Shown here in pieces: positions 1-7,902 of a stretch of DNA of 28,664 nt. The notes below the pieces were generated by a model. That model worked only from the letters and a program-made list of their open reading frames with translations, was not told the DNA's origin and did no database searches. Numbering within the stretch: position 1 is the stretch's first letter; each line of letters starts with the position of its first letter. This DNA comes from an uncultured Collinsella sp. (GTDB lineage: Bacteria; Actinomycetota; Coriobacteriia; Coriobacteriales; Coriobacteriaceae), in the NCBI GenBank assembly GCA_958413765.1, contig CATYVH010000023.1, positions 1-28,664 of the forward strand. Reading direction: 5' to 3'. A program made the translations under genes and the position numbers.

Positions 1-6
1 CGCATA

Positions 7-46
7 AAGAAAGCCTCCCATTTCTCATGTCCAAGAAATGGGAGGC
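7..46 (-). terminator. Intrinsic terminator after the 5'-nucleotidase gene
   Basis: A perfect 13-bp stem (13-25 with 34-46) and an 8-nt loop are followed on the minus strand by a T-rich tail (TTTCTTT). It lies about 75 nt past the nucleotidase stop codon and is the expected end of that transcript. Confidence 0.85.
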
Positions 47-120
47 AGTTCAAATTCGGACGGGCTTCTGTGCTCGATATAAGGTTTACGCGGCGGGGCT
101 GCAAGGCCCGGCGGTGTAGC

Positions 121-2154
121 TTAGCGTCGACGCTTCCAGATAATGCCGAGAATGATGACGATGATGCCGCCGATAAGGCACGTGCCAACTACTGCCAGCG
201 TGCGGTCTCCCGTTGCGGCGAGCTTGCCGGTCGTCTTCTTGGTGATGACCTTCGTGGTCGTCGTGTCCGTCTTAGGCGAGGGCTTAGGCGTCGGGGCCGG
301 TGTGGGCGTGGGGTCAACGGCTGCGGAGCCGAAGCTGATGGTGCCCGCGAGCGAGGCCATCTTGCTCTCCCAGCCGTTTTGCCCAATCAGCGCCCTCAGC
401 GCCGCCTCACACGTGCCCCACTCGGTGCGCTTGGTGGCGTGTGCGAAGGTGGGGAAGTCGGTCGTGTTGGTAGTGATGTAGTTGTTGGTGGCGACGGTAT
501 AGGTCTTGGTGGGATCGAGCGTGCTGCCGTCCTTGGCAAGTGTGGCACTCACAATGCGCTTGCCTTCGGGCTGCGTCCAATCAATCGTCACGTTGATGCC
601 GCCAAAGGAGAGAACGCTGCCAGAGTCATCGCGCCACTTGTACTTGTCTTGCGCTTCCTGCTCGGTATGGCCGGCTGCCACGTAGGCTTGCTGAAGCTCA
701 TAACTGTGATTGCACTCGTCGCTGATCTGCAGCGAGTGCTCGAGCGCTGCAAGGAAGTCCGCACCGGTCATGGTCCAGGTCTCCACGGTGTTGCCGTAGG
801 GCGAGATAGCGATGACGTTGCCTGCGGTCACATCGCCTGCAGCGATGCCGCCGCGGATGCCACCCGCGTTCTCGATGGCAAGGTCTGCGCCCGTCAGGTC
901 AAGATAGGAGCCGCAGATCACATGGCCGATGGTCTGGGCCTTGGTGGTGTCGCCCTCCTTGCTGGGGCGGAAATCGGTGGTGCGCACCATTTCCCAGCCG
1001 TGCGTGCCAGATGCGTTCTCGCCGTAGAAATAATTGGTAGAGCTCGTGCCGATCACCTCGCTCGATGCGGCGCTAAAGGCATCGTCGAGCGGCTTGATCT
1101 TGTTGTCGTGGACCTCATCAAGGATGCTCTGATAGGTGGAGCCCTTGTTGGGATCGGTCAAAAGAACGTTTACATCCTTGGCGGTATAGAGCTTCTCGTC
1201 GCTTTTGTCTGCGTATACTGCCACCGTGTCATCGTCGGTGCTTTCGGTGCCCTTGGTGTCGTACTCGTAGGGGACGGAAAGCAGTCCCACTTCGGCAAAG
1301 GCGCTGCCCGCCTCGACAACGTGGATTGTCTTGCCGTCGGCTCCCGTCACCTTCTCGTTAAGGTTGATGTGTTCGTGGCCTGCGACCAGGGCATCGACGC
1401 CGGCGAGCCGTGCGGCAAAGGGCTTAGCGTTGAGCGTGTGCGCAATGCAGACGATAACGTTGCAGCCCTCGTCCTCGCGCAGTCGCTTGGCCTCGGCATT
1501 GATGGCGTCCACCGCACCCGAGAACGACGTGCCCTCGATCAGGTCCGCGCGCAGCGAGGAGCCCAGCGACTCATCCATGGCTCCGACGACACCGACCTTA
1601 ATCTTGTAATCAAACGTGGAACTGCCCTCGTCGTCCTTCCAAGTGCGATCGAGCGTCTTGGTGATACTCGAGCTCCATACGCCGCTCGTAGACTTCGCGT
1701 TCGCGCAGAGCATGGCGAAGGGCGTGCCGGTGGGGCTGTAGCCGGTCATGGTGCGGAGCTTGTCCGCGCCGTAGCTCCAGTCGTGGTTGCCCGGCGTGGT
1801 CGCGTCGTAGCCGTCTGCATAGAAGGTGTCCATGAGCTCGGCGATGCTCTTGCCCTCGCTCATGGTGGCAAAGGACTGCCCGTGGAAGATATCGCCCGCA
1901 TCGAGCAAAAGATCGGGGGCGCTGCTTTGGGCGCTATAGAGAACCGCCAGTCCGTCAAAGCCCACAGTGCCGGTGCCCTTGCTTGCGTTGTAGCTGTACT
2001 TGTAGCTGCCGTGGATATCGTTGGTGTGCATGACGGTCACGGTGCCGTCAATAGCGGCGGGCAGGTTCCCCGCGAAAGCGAGGCTGGGTGCGCCAGTGAG
2101 CACGCCGGCAAGCAGCGCGGCGGTTAACGCAAGGCGGGGGACGAATCTTTTCAT
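121..2154 (-). CDS. Cell-wall-anchored 5'-nucleotidase / metallophosphoesterase
   Basis: A 677-residue secreted protein of the bifunctional 5'-nucleotidase (UshA/YfkN) family, which removes phosphate from extracellular nucleotides. Residues 1-27 form a signal peptide ending AFA. The metallophosphoesterase domain follows, with the metal-binding motifs HTNDIHG (43-49), DAGDIFHG, GNHDW and GHEH. The C-terminal nucleotidase domain carries NAGGIRGG, where substrate binding is expected. A Pro/Thr-rich wall spacer precedes the sorting signal LAATG, a hydrophobic segment and the tail KRRR. LAxTG is the type recognised by class E sortases of high-GC Gram-positives. The start is the ATG at 2154, with AAGGAG 7 nt upstream; an earlier in-frame start would fall inside the upstream hairpin. 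It lies 72 nt behind the ABC ATPase gene, with only a hairpin between, so it may be expressed by readthrough. The exact substrate is not known. Confidence 0.9.
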   Translation of the reverse strand: MKRFVPRLALTAALLAGVLTGAPSLAFAGNLPAAIDGTVTVMHTNDIHGSYKYSYNASKGTGTVGFDGLAVLYSAQSSAPDLLLDAGDIFHGQSFATMSEGKSIAELMDTFYADGYDATTPGNHDWSYGADKLRTMTGYSPTGTPFAMLCANAKSTSGVWSSSITKTLDRTWKDDEGSSTFDYKIKVGVVGAMDESLGSSLRADLIEGTSFSGAVDAINAEAKRLREDEGCNVIVCIAHTLNAKPFAARLAGVDALVAGHEHINLNEKVTGADGKTIHVVEAGSAFAEVGLLSVPYEYDTKGTESTDDDTVAVYADKSDEKLYTAKDVNVLLTDPNKGSTYQSILDEVHDNKIKPLDDAFSAASSEVIGTSSTNYFYGENASGTHGWEMVRTTDFRPSKEGDTTKAQTIGHVICGSYLDLTGADLAIENAGGIRGGIAAGDVTAGNVIAISPYGNTVETWTMTGADFLAALEHSLQISDECNHSYELQQAYVAAGHTEQEAQDKYKWRDDSGSVLSFGGINVTIDWTQPEGKRIVSATLAKDGSTLDPTKTYTVATNNYITTNTTDFPTFAHATKRTEWGTCEAALRALIGQNGWESKMASLAGTISFGSAAVDPTPTPAPTPKPSPKTDTTTTKVITKKTTGKLAATGDRTLAVVGTCLIGGIIVIILGIIWKRRR

Positions 2155-2175
2155 GGCGGTCTCCTTAGTCCTTAA

Positions 2176-2218
2176 CAAAAACCACCACAAAGGTGCCTGT
2201 TCCCTTTGTGGTGGTTTT
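2176..2218 (-). terminator. Terminator or attenuator between the ABC ATPase and nucleotidase genes
   Basis: A perfect 16-bp stem (2178-2193 with 2203-2218) with a 9-nt loop is followed on the minus strand by a TTTTTGTT tail. It begins 8 nt after the ATPase stop codon and ends 23 nt before the nucleotidase ATG, which leaves no room for a promoter between hairpin and start codon. It therefore probably tunes readthrough instead of fully separating two transcripts. Confidence 0.8.
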
Positions 2219-2226
2219 CTAAGTCG

Positions 2227-3021
2227 TTAGCTTAGTAGCATGCGGTCGTTGGCGAGCTCGCCGCCCGAGACCTCCTCAAACTTCTGAAGCAGGTCGGCCA
2301 CGGTGAGCGACTTTTTCTCGTCGCCCGCCACGTCGTAGATCACGTGGCCCTCGTGCATCATGATCAGACGGTTACCCAGACGGATGGCGTCGTTCATGTT
2401 GTGCGTGACCATGAGCGTGGTCAGGCGGTTCTCGTCGACGATCTCCTCGGTCAGGTTGAGCACCTTAGAGGCCGTCTTGGGGTCGAGGGCCGCCGTGTGC
2501 TCGTCGAGCAGCAGCAGACGCGGCTTGGTGAGCGTGGCCATCAGCAGGGTGAGTGCCTGGCGCTGGCCGCCCGAGAGCAGGCCGACCTTGGCGTTGAGGC
2601 GCGTGTCCAGACCAAGGTCCAGACGCTTGAGCAGTTCAACGTACTCGTCCTTCTCGGCCTTGGTGACGCCCCACGAAAGACCGCGACGCTGGCCGCGGCG
2701 CTTGGCGAGGGCCAGGTTTTCGGCAATTTGCATGTCGGCTGCGGTGCCGCGCATGGGGTCCTGGAACACACGGCCCAGGTACTTGGCGCGCTGCGACTCG
2801 CTCAGACGCGAGATGTCGGTGCCGTCGAGTTCAATAACACCCGAATCGAGCGGATACACGCCGGCGATCATATTGAGCAGCGTGGACTTGCCGGCGCCGT
2901 TGCCGCCAATCACGGTTACAAAGTCGCCATCGTTGAGGGTGAGGTCGACGCCGGTGAGCGCGCGCTTCTCGGTGACGGTGCCCTTGTTAAAGGTCTTCTT
3001 GACGTGCGAGAGCTTAAGCAT
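2227..3021 (-). CDS. ABC importer ATP-binding protein
   Basis: A 264-residue ATPase that powers the importer formed with the permease and binding protein encoded just upstream. Visible motifs are Walker A GGNGAGKST (residues 39-47), the ABC signature LSGGQRQA, Walker B LLLLDEHTAALDP and the switch histidine in MVTHN. The sequence type matches ATPases paired with ABC_sub_bind (PF04392) binding proteins and RbsC-like permeases, as in the streptococcal TrpXYZ tryptophan importer; the substrate here cannot be read from sequence. I chose the ATG at 3021: GGGAG lies about 9 nt upstream, whereas the in-frame ATG at 3030 has its ribosome-binding site too close. With this start it overlaps the permease gene by 8 nt, indicating translational coupling. 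Confidence 0.93.
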   Translation of the reverse strand: MLKLSHVKKTFNKGTVTEKRALTGVDLTLNDGDFVTVIGGNGAGKSTLLNMIAGVYPLDSGVIELDGTDISRLSESQRAKYLGRVFQDPMRGTAADMQIAENLALAKRRGQRRGLSWGVTKAEKDEYVELLKRLDLGLDTRLNAKVGLLSGGQRQALTLLMATLTKPRLLLLDEHTAALDPKTASKVLNLTEEIVDENRLTTLMVTHNMNDAIRLGNRLIMMHEGHVIYDVAGDEKKSLTVADLLQKFEEVSGGELANDRMLLS

Positions 3022-3937
3022 CTGCCTCATCTCCCTTCGTGTAGGAGCTGCGGAGCTTATAGCGCTCCCAAACCACGGGCACGCACAGGGCCACGGCGAC
3101 GATCACGGCAGAGAGTAGCTTCATGTCGTTGGCGTCCATGCCCAGCTGCAGCACGATGGCGCGGATAAGGAAGTACACCACGGAGCCAAAGACGGCGGAG
3201 GCAAGACGGACGCTAAACTGCGTGAGGCCGCCGGGCAGCAGGCGACCGAGCACCTCGCCGATGACGATGGCGGCAAGACCGATAACGATGGCGCCGGTGC
3301 CCATGCCAATGTCAGCGTACTTCTGGCTCTGGCAGATGAGCGCACCCGAAAGGCCGATAAGGGCGTTGGAGAGCACGAGGGCGATCATCTTGGTGGAGTT
3401 GGTGTTGACGCCCAGGGCGCGGATCATGTACTCGTTGTTGCCGGTGGCACGCAGCGCCGAGCCGATCTCGGTGCCAAAGAACCAGTACAGGATGGCGACG
3501 ATGGCCACGGCCAGCACAATGCCCAGGATAATGGCAACAGTGGACTGCGGCAGGCCCGTCATGTGGCTGACGGATGAGAAGATGGTGCCCTTGGCAAGGA
3601 TGGGCGTATTGGACTTGCCCATGATGCGCAGGTTGATGGACCACAGGCTGATCTGGGTGAGGATTCCGGCGAGGATTGCGGGAATCTCAAAGACGGTGGT
3701 CAAGATGCCCGTGACGGCGCCCGCGATGGCGCCGGCGCACATGCCGGCCAGCACGGCGAGCAAGGGGTCGACGTTATTGTTGACGATGAGCACGGCGCAG
3801 ACACAGCCGCCGAGGGCAAAGCTGCCGTCGCAGGTCATATCGGGGATGTCGAGCAGGCGGAACGTGATAAACACGCCAAGCACCATAATGCCCCAGAGGA
3901 CGCCCTGCGAAACGGCGCCCTGCAATGCAATGAGCAT
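3014..3937 (-). CDS. ABC importer membrane permease (RbsC-like)
   Basis: A 307-residue, strongly hydrophobic protein of the BPD_transp_2 (branched-chain amino acid / ribose type) permease family, with about eight or nine predicted membrane segments. The region around residues 30-50 (LDIPDMTCDGSFALGG) and the RALGVNT segment, probably the cytoplasmic loop that docks with the ATPase, are typical of permeases that accompany ABC_sub_bind proteins. The start at 3937 is supported by AGGAGG 8 nt upstream. It is the second gene of the importer set: the binding-protein gene ends 204 nt upstream and the ATPase gene overlaps its 3' end. Substrate uncertain; small amino acids, nucleosides or related solutes are all possible for this family. 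Confidence 0.92.
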   Translation of the reverse strand: MLIALQGAVSQGVLWGIMVLGVFITFRLLDIPDMTCDGSFALGGCVCAVLIVNNNVDPLLAVLAGMCAGAIAGAVTGILTTVFEIPAILAGILTQISLWSINLRIMGKSNTPILAKGTIFSSVSHMTGLPQSTVAIILGIVLAVAIVAILYWFFGTEIGSALRATGNNEYMIRALGVNTNSTKMIALVLSNALIGLSGALICQSQKYADIGMGTGAIVIGLAAIVIGEVLGRLLPGGLTQFSVRLASAVFGSVVYFLIRAIVLQLGMDANDMKLLSAVIVAVALCVPVVWERYKLRSSYTKGDEADA

Positions 3938-4041
3938 GCTTCATACCTCCTAGGATAGGGTGGACACGTGATTTTTCATAATAGCGGTACCAATGCATAA
4001 AAGAGCGGCGGACAGACGTTTTGTTTTACCTGAAACAAGCA

Positions 4042-4070
4042 GGGCGAACGCCGGCCTTTAGCGTTCGCCC
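4042..4070 (-). terminator. Weak hairpin between the binding-protein and permease genes
   Basis: A perfect 10-bp GC-rich stem (4042-4051 with 4061-4070) has no clear U-tract after it on the minus strand. A second small stem of TTGTTT/AAACAA type lies directly downstream. It sits in the 204-nt gap of the importer operon and may stabilise or partly end the binding-protein message so that this protein is made in excess, a common arrangement for importers. Role inferred. Confidence 0.5.
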
Positions 4071-4141
4071 CAATGACTCAGATATTGAATAACGCAGCCG
4101 TGGCGCGCGTGCGGGCCCTAGACGCGTTACCGCGCATGGCG

Positions 4142-5122
4142 CTACTCGTCCAGAGCGGAAAGGTCGATGCCTAGGGCCTCGGCCATCTCGTCGTTCTTGA
4201 CGACGACCAGGTCCTTGCTCGAGAGGTGCTTGATCGGCATATCCTCGGGCTTGGCCTCGCCCTTCAGGATCTTAACGGCCATCTCGCCCGCGGCGTAGCC
4301 CAGGTCCTTATAGTTGATGGAGAGGGTGAACAGGCCGCCGGCCATGCACATACCCTCCTCGCCGGTCACGAAGGGGAGCTTATTCTCCTTGCAGATCTGG
4401 CCGACCTGCGAAGCGCCCGCGGCGATGGTGTTGTCAGTGGGGGAGTACAGCGCGTCGACCTTGCCCACGGCAGACTCGACGACGGACTGAATCTCGTTGG
4501 AGCTCGAGACGGTGAAGTCAGTGTACTCGAGCCCCAGCTTGTCGAGCTCCTTCTTGGCGGCCTTGATCTGGACGTCGGAGTTGGACTCGGCGGTGCAGTA
4601 GAGCAGGCCGACCTTTTTAACGTCGGGCAGGACCTTCTGCATCATCTCGAGCTGCTCGGCGACCGGGGTGAGGTCGGAAGCGCCCGTGACGTTGGTGCCG
4701 GGCTTGTCGTTGTCCTGGACCAGGCCGGAGGCGGCGTAGTCGGTGATGGCACAGCCCACGATGGGGATATCGGCCGTGGCGCCGGCGGCAGCCTGCGCGG
4801 CGGGCGTGGCGATGGCATAAATCAGGCTGACGTTGTCGCCCACAAACTTGTCGGCAATGGACTTACACGTGGACTGGTCGTTCTGGGCGTTCTTCTGGTC
4901 GATCTTGACCTTAAGGCCGCTCTCCTTGATGGCCTTGACAAAGCCGTCGTTGGCGGCATCGAGTGCGGAGTGCTCGGTGAGCTGCAGAACGCCGATGGTG
5001 TAGTCGGAACCGGCGGCAGCAGAGCCGGAACCAGAGTTGCCGCCGCATCCGGCGAGCGGGGCGAGCGCGAGCAGGCCAGCGGAGACCAGAAGGCTCCTGC
5101 GGCTGATGGTGATGTCCTTCAT
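4142..5122 (-). CDS. ABC importer substrate-binding lipoprotein (ABC_sub_bind family)
   Basis: A 326-residue lipoprotein that captures the substrate outside the cell for the permease and ATPase encoded downstream. The N-terminus has ISRRSLLV, a hydrophobic stretch and the lipobox LAGC, so the cysteine at about residue 25 would be lipidated. The SRRSLL pattern resembles a twin-arginine signal, so export by Tat is possible. The mature part has the periplasmic-binding type I fold expected of ABC_sub_bind (PF04392), with IGVLQLTEHSALD near its start and YSPTDNTIAAG and PFVTGEEGM further on; E. coli has no close relative. I chose the ATG at 5122 because the signal peptide starts there; an upstream extension would add about 60 residues with no sign of being coding. 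The ribosome site (GGGGGT, 7 nt upstream) is modest. The family includes tryptophan and other small-molecule binders; ligand unknown here. Confidence 0.9.
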   Translation of the reverse strand: MKDITISRRSLLVSAGLLALAPLAGCGGNSGSGSAAAGSDYTIGVLQLTEHSALDAANDGFVKAIKESGLKVKIDQKNAQNDQSTCKSIADKFVGDNVSLIYAIATPAAQAAAGATADIPIVGCAITDYAASGLVQDNDKPGTNVTGASDLTPVAEQLEMMQKVLPDVKKVGLLYCTAESNSDVQIKAAKKELDKLGLEYTDFTVSSSNEIQSVVESAVGKVDALYSPTDNTIAAGASQVGQICKENKLPFVTGEEGMCMAGGLFTLSINYKDLGYAAGEMAVKILKGEAKPEDMPIKHLSSKDLVVVKNDEMAEALGIDLSALDE

Positions 5123-5154
5123 ATCATTACCCCCAGTATAAAAATGGCTGGAAA

Positions 5155-5180
5155 CACTGCACTGGGACAAAGTGCAAGTG
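5155..5180 (-). promoter_or_regulatory. Leader dyad of the ABC importer operon
   Basis: Arms 5155-5163 and 5171-5180 pair with one bulge around a 7-nt centre; the core is TGCACT/AGTGCA. The dyad starts just after the predicted -10 element of the operon, so it is either an operator at the transcription start or a hairpin at the 5' end of the message. Confidence 0.4.
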
Positions 5181-5182
5181 GG

Positions 5183-5213
5183 ACTATAGTAGCGCTGATG
5201 TCCATTTTTACAA
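5183..5213 (-). promoter_or_regulatory. Candidate promoter of the ABC importer operon
   Basis: On the minus strand a -10 TATAGT (5188-5183) is preceded by a -35-like TTGTAA or TGTAAA at 18-19 nt spacing. The -35 overlaps a CAACAGC motif that is repeated near the neighbouring regulator gene. Spacing is slightly long. Confidence 0.4.
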
Positions 5214-5282
5214 CAGCCTGGCGGGTTTTTTAATACAGAATCGGATGGGCGGTACGGGTAGTCGAATGGGCGGCGGAGGGTC

Positions 5283-6068
5283 TTATGCGGCGGAGGAGGC
5301 ATCGTCCTCGTCCAGGGCGGCGAAGAGCTTCTTGCCGTCGAGGAGACGTGTGGTGACGTTTCTCATTCGGCCGATCTCTACGGTACGCAACGTGTCATCG
5401 GCGCCTCGCGCGTCATAGACCGTTCCCAGCAAATACGAGATGCCGTCTCGTTGCTTGATGGCAAAGGGCCGGAGTGTCATCCGTGCCACTTCGACCTCTC
5501 CGCGTGCCGTGACACTCGAAATATCAAAACTCACCGTGGTTCCGTGGTCGATGGCCTGCTCGATGAGCTCGCAGGCATCGATGCGCTTGACGGGCGTGCG
5601 TGTGGCCTTGGTGGATTTGTCGCCTGCGCTTGGAGCAGGCTCGGGTGCATCGAGGTAGCCGCGAACGTCGGCACTCGCCATGGCGACCAGGTGCTGCGCC
5701 ATGCTCTTTCGAATGGCGATGGGCGTGGAGCGGTTGCGCATGACCATGCCGTGGAGCCGGATGATCTCTTCGTCGGTGAGCGGACGGGTCAAGAGTCGAT
5801 AGCCCACGCCGCGCTTGTACTCAATTTCGTATCCGGCATGGCGAAGTGCGGAGATGGCGGTGTAGATGCTGCGCCGCGCCGCCGAGATGGGCATGCGGGC
5901 GGGGTCGTCGGGATGGGCGAGGCGCCGGATCAACTCATCGGAAAGCATGGCCTTGTCCTCGCCGGTGTTTTCGCTTAATAGTTGCAGGATGCGAACGGCG
6001 CGATAGGCTGCCATCGAGGCGGCGCCCCTCGTCGTGGTCTCGTAAGTTTCAACAGCGGTTTCGGTCAT
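5283..6068 (-). CDS. WYL-domain transcriptional regulator
   Basis: A 261-residue predicted DNA-binding regulator. Residues ~15-95 look like a DeoR/YafY-type winged helix (AYRAVRILQLL, then SIYTAISALRHAGYEIEY and GVGYRLL), followed by a helical linker. A WYL-type ligand-sensing domain lies at about 145-250, containing FDISSVTARGEVEVARMTLRPF and DGISYLLGTVYD. WYL regulators bind small ligands or nucleic acids and usually control neighbouring genes. It lies directly upstream of the ABC importer on the same strand, and a CAACAGC motif occurs upstream of both. Start: the ATG at 6068 is 10 nt after AAGGA; a GTG at 6077 is the alternative but its ribosome site would be too close. The effector is unknown. 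Confidence 0.8.
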   Translation of the reverse strand: MTETAVETYETTTRGAASMAAYRAVRILQLLSENTGEDKAMLSDELIRRLAHPDDPARMPISAARRSIYTAISALRHAGYEIEYKRGVGYRLLTRPLTDEEIIRLHGMVMRNRSTPIAIRKSMAQHLVAMASADVRGYLDAPEPAPSAGDKSTKATRTPVKRIDACELIEQAIDHGTTVSFDISSVTARGEVEVARMTLRPFAIKQRDGISYLLGTVYDARGADDTLRTVEIGRMRNVTTRLLDGKKLFAALDEDDASSAA

Positions 6069-6185
6069 GGCGCCCACGTCCTTTCCGTTTTGGGTGGCGA
6101 CGGTATGGAGCCTAGGGCGCGGGGCTTTCCCAGGGGTGCAGGACGCCCTGGGCGGTCGGTAGCCGTCGGCAAGCGGCGGGTCGAG

Positions 6186-6248
6186 TTTTCAACAGCCCTG
6201 CCCAACTGACCAAAAACTTGCCAAAAGATTGACGGATGCTGTTGAAAA
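6186..6248. repeat. Inverted CAACAGC motif upstream of the WYL regulator
   Basis: TTTTCAACAGC at 6186-6196 and its exact inverse GCTGTTGAAAA at 6238-6248 form 11-bp arms 41 nt apart, in the gap between the regulator start and the asnS terminator. Related copies lie at 6047-6056 (start of the regulator gene) and 5206-5220 (importer promoter). Possible operator for the WYL protein. Confidence 0.5.
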
Positions 6249-6276
6249 AAGCGCCCCTCGGCTTGCCGAGAGGCGC
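6245..6276 (-). terminator. Intrinsic terminator of asnS
   Basis: Arms 6251-6262 and 6265-6276 pair over 12 bp. The single imperfect position is a G-U pair in minus-strand RNA but a C-A mismatch in plus-strand RNA. Six T residues follow on the minus strand. Both points indicate minus-strand use, 42 nt after the asnS stop codon. Confidence 0.88.
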
Positions 6277-6317
6277 TGGCGTGATGCGCTGGAACGTGTT
6301 TGGTGGCGCTGTGGCGA

Positions 6318-7721
6318 TTAGAAGTCGGCGTTGCCCACGGTGCGCGGGTGCGGCAGGACGTCGCGGATGTTGCCCACACCGGTCAGATACATGACCAAGC
6401 GCTCGAAGCCCAGACCGTAGCCGGCGTGCTTGCAGGAACCGTAGCGGCGCAGGTCAAGGTAGTACTTGTACTGCTCGGGATTCATGCCCAGGTCCTTGAT
6501 GCGGGCCTCGAGCAGATCCAGGCGCTCCTCGCGCTGGGAGCCGCCGATAATCTCGCCGATACCCGGCACCAGGCAGTCGGCGGCGGCGACGGTCTTGCCG
6601 TCCTCGTTCATGCGCATGTAGAACGCCTTGATCTCGGCCGGGTAGTCGGTTACGAAGGTCGGGCGCTTAAAGTGCTCCTCGGTCAGGAAACGCTCGTGCT
6701 CGGTTTGCAGGTCGATGCCCCAGCTCACGGGATAGTCAAACTTGTGACCGGCGGCGACGGCCTGCTCCAGGATTTCGACGGCCTCGGTATAGGTGACGCG
6801 GGCAAAGTCGGAGTTTGCCACGTGGTCCAGGCGCTCGAGCAGACCCTTGTCCACAAACTTGTTGAGCATATTGAGCTCGTCGGGGCAGGTGGCCATAACG
6901 TCCTTAAGGACGTACTTGAGCATGGCCTCGGCGTTATCCATGCAGTCGTTAAGGTCGGCAAAGGCCATCTCGGGCTCGATCATCCAAAACTCGGCGGCGT
7001 GGCGCGTGGTGTTGGAGTTTTCGGCGCGGAAGGTGGGGCCAAAGGTGTACACGTCGCCAAAGGCCATGGCAAAGTTCTCGGCATTGAGCTGGCCGGACAC
7101 GGTAAGGCTCGCGTGCTTGCCAAAGAAGTCCTGGCTCCAGTCGACCTCGCCGGACTCGGTGAGGGGCGGATTTTTGGGGTCGAGCGTGGTCACGCGGAAC
7201 ATCTCGCCGGCGCCCTCGCAGTCACTCGTGGTGATGATGGGGGTGTTGACGTAGACAAAGCCCTGCTCCTGGAAGAAGCGGTGGATGGCGGCAGCCGCGA
7301 CAGAGCGGATGCGGAACACGGCGCGGAACAGGTTGGTGCGCGGGCGCAGGTGCTGCTGGGTGCGCAGGAACTCGACGGTTGCGCGCTTCTTCTGCAGCGG
7401 GTAATCCGGGGCGCTGACGCCCTCGACCTCAATGGAGGTGGCAGAAAGCTCGAAAGGCTGGGGCGCATCGGGGGTCAGCTTGACGGTGCCGGTGCAAATG
7501 AGTGCGGCCGAGACGTTTTGATGGGCGATCTCGTCGTAGTTGTCGAGTGCCTCGCGGTTCATGACGACCTGCAGGTCGCGGAAGCAGCTGCCGTCGTTGA
7601 GCGTGACAAAGCCAAAGTTCTTCATGTCGCGGATGGACTTGACCCAGCCGGCGACGGTGACGGTCTGGCCGCCAAGCGACTCGGCATCGGCATAGAGCTG
7701 CGCGATTTTGGTGCGGTTCAC
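6318..7721 (-). CDS. asnS: Asparaginyl-tRNA synthetase
   Basis: A 467-residue class IIb aminoacyl-tRNA synthetase that attaches asparagine to tRNA-Asn. An N-terminal OB-fold anticodon-binding domain (residues ~1-110; TVAGWVKSIRDMKNFGFV) is followed by the catalytic core, with motif 2 around TFRAENSNTTRHAAEFWM and motif 3 near the end (GLGFERLVMYLTGVGNIRD). The protein ends VGNADF, close to the usual family C-terminus. I chose the GTG at 7721 because GGGAGGA is 4 nt upstream of it; this gives a length almost equal to E. coli AsnS (466). The in-frame ATG at 7733 would place that ribosome site inside the gene. It has its own terminator and a candidate extended -10 promoter. Confidence 0.97.
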   Translation of the reverse strand: MNRTKIAQLYADAESLGGQTVTVAGWVKSIRDMKNFGFVTLNDGSCFRDLQVVMNREALDNYDEIAHQNVSAALICTGTVKLTPDAPQPFELSATSIEVEGVSAPDYPLQKKRATVEFLRTQQHLRPRTNLFRAVFRIRSVAAAAIHRFFQEQGFVYVNTPIITTSDCEGAGEMFRVTTLDPKNPPLTESGEVDWSQDFFGKHASLTVSGQLNAENFAMAFGDVYTFGPTFRAENSNTTRHAAEFWMIEPEMAFADLNDCMDNAEAMLKYVLKDVMATCPDELNMLNKFVDKGLLERLDHVANSDFARVTYTEAVEILEQAVAAGHKFDYPVSWGIDLQTEHERFLTEEHFKRPTFVTDYPAEIKAFYMRMNEDGKTVAAADCLVPGIGEIIGGSQREERLDLLEARIKDLGMNPEQYKYYLDLRRYGSCKHAGYGLGFERLVMYLTGVGNIRDVLPHPRTVGNADF

Positions 7722-7767
7722 GTATCCTCCCATAACGGTTGAATGATAGTTATCCATACAGTTCGAT

Positions 7768-7776
7768 ATTCTAGCA
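7768..7776 (-). promoter_or_regulatory. Candidate extended -10 promoter element of asnS
   Basis: The minus strand reads TGC-TAGAAT, an extended -10 element, about 47 nt upstream of the GTG start. No convincing -35 was found, as is allowed for extended -10 promoters. Confidence 0.4.
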
Positions 7777-7825
7777 GCTCGGCTCATTTGGGCTATACGG
7801 ATAAGGCATTGGCGGGATGGTTTTT

Positions 7826-7865
7826 CAAACGAAAAGCGCCTGCGGCCAAATGGTCGCGGGCGCTT
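7826..7865 (-). terminator. Terminator of the crr-like gene
   Basis: Arms 7834-7847 and 7852-7865 form a GC-rich stem of 14 positions with two imperfect pairs, followed on the minus strand by TTTTCGTTTG. It lies 37 nt after the EIIA stop codon. Confidence 0.7.
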
Positions 7866-7902
7866 GACGAGGTGCCTTTTGGCTGTGTGGCGCGGGGCCT
7901 GG

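Noticed and set aside
70..2127. A 685-codon plus-strand frame over the nucleotidase gene
   Set aside because: Antisense to a gene with clear catalytic motifs; Arg/Gly/Val-rich composition typical of shadow frames.
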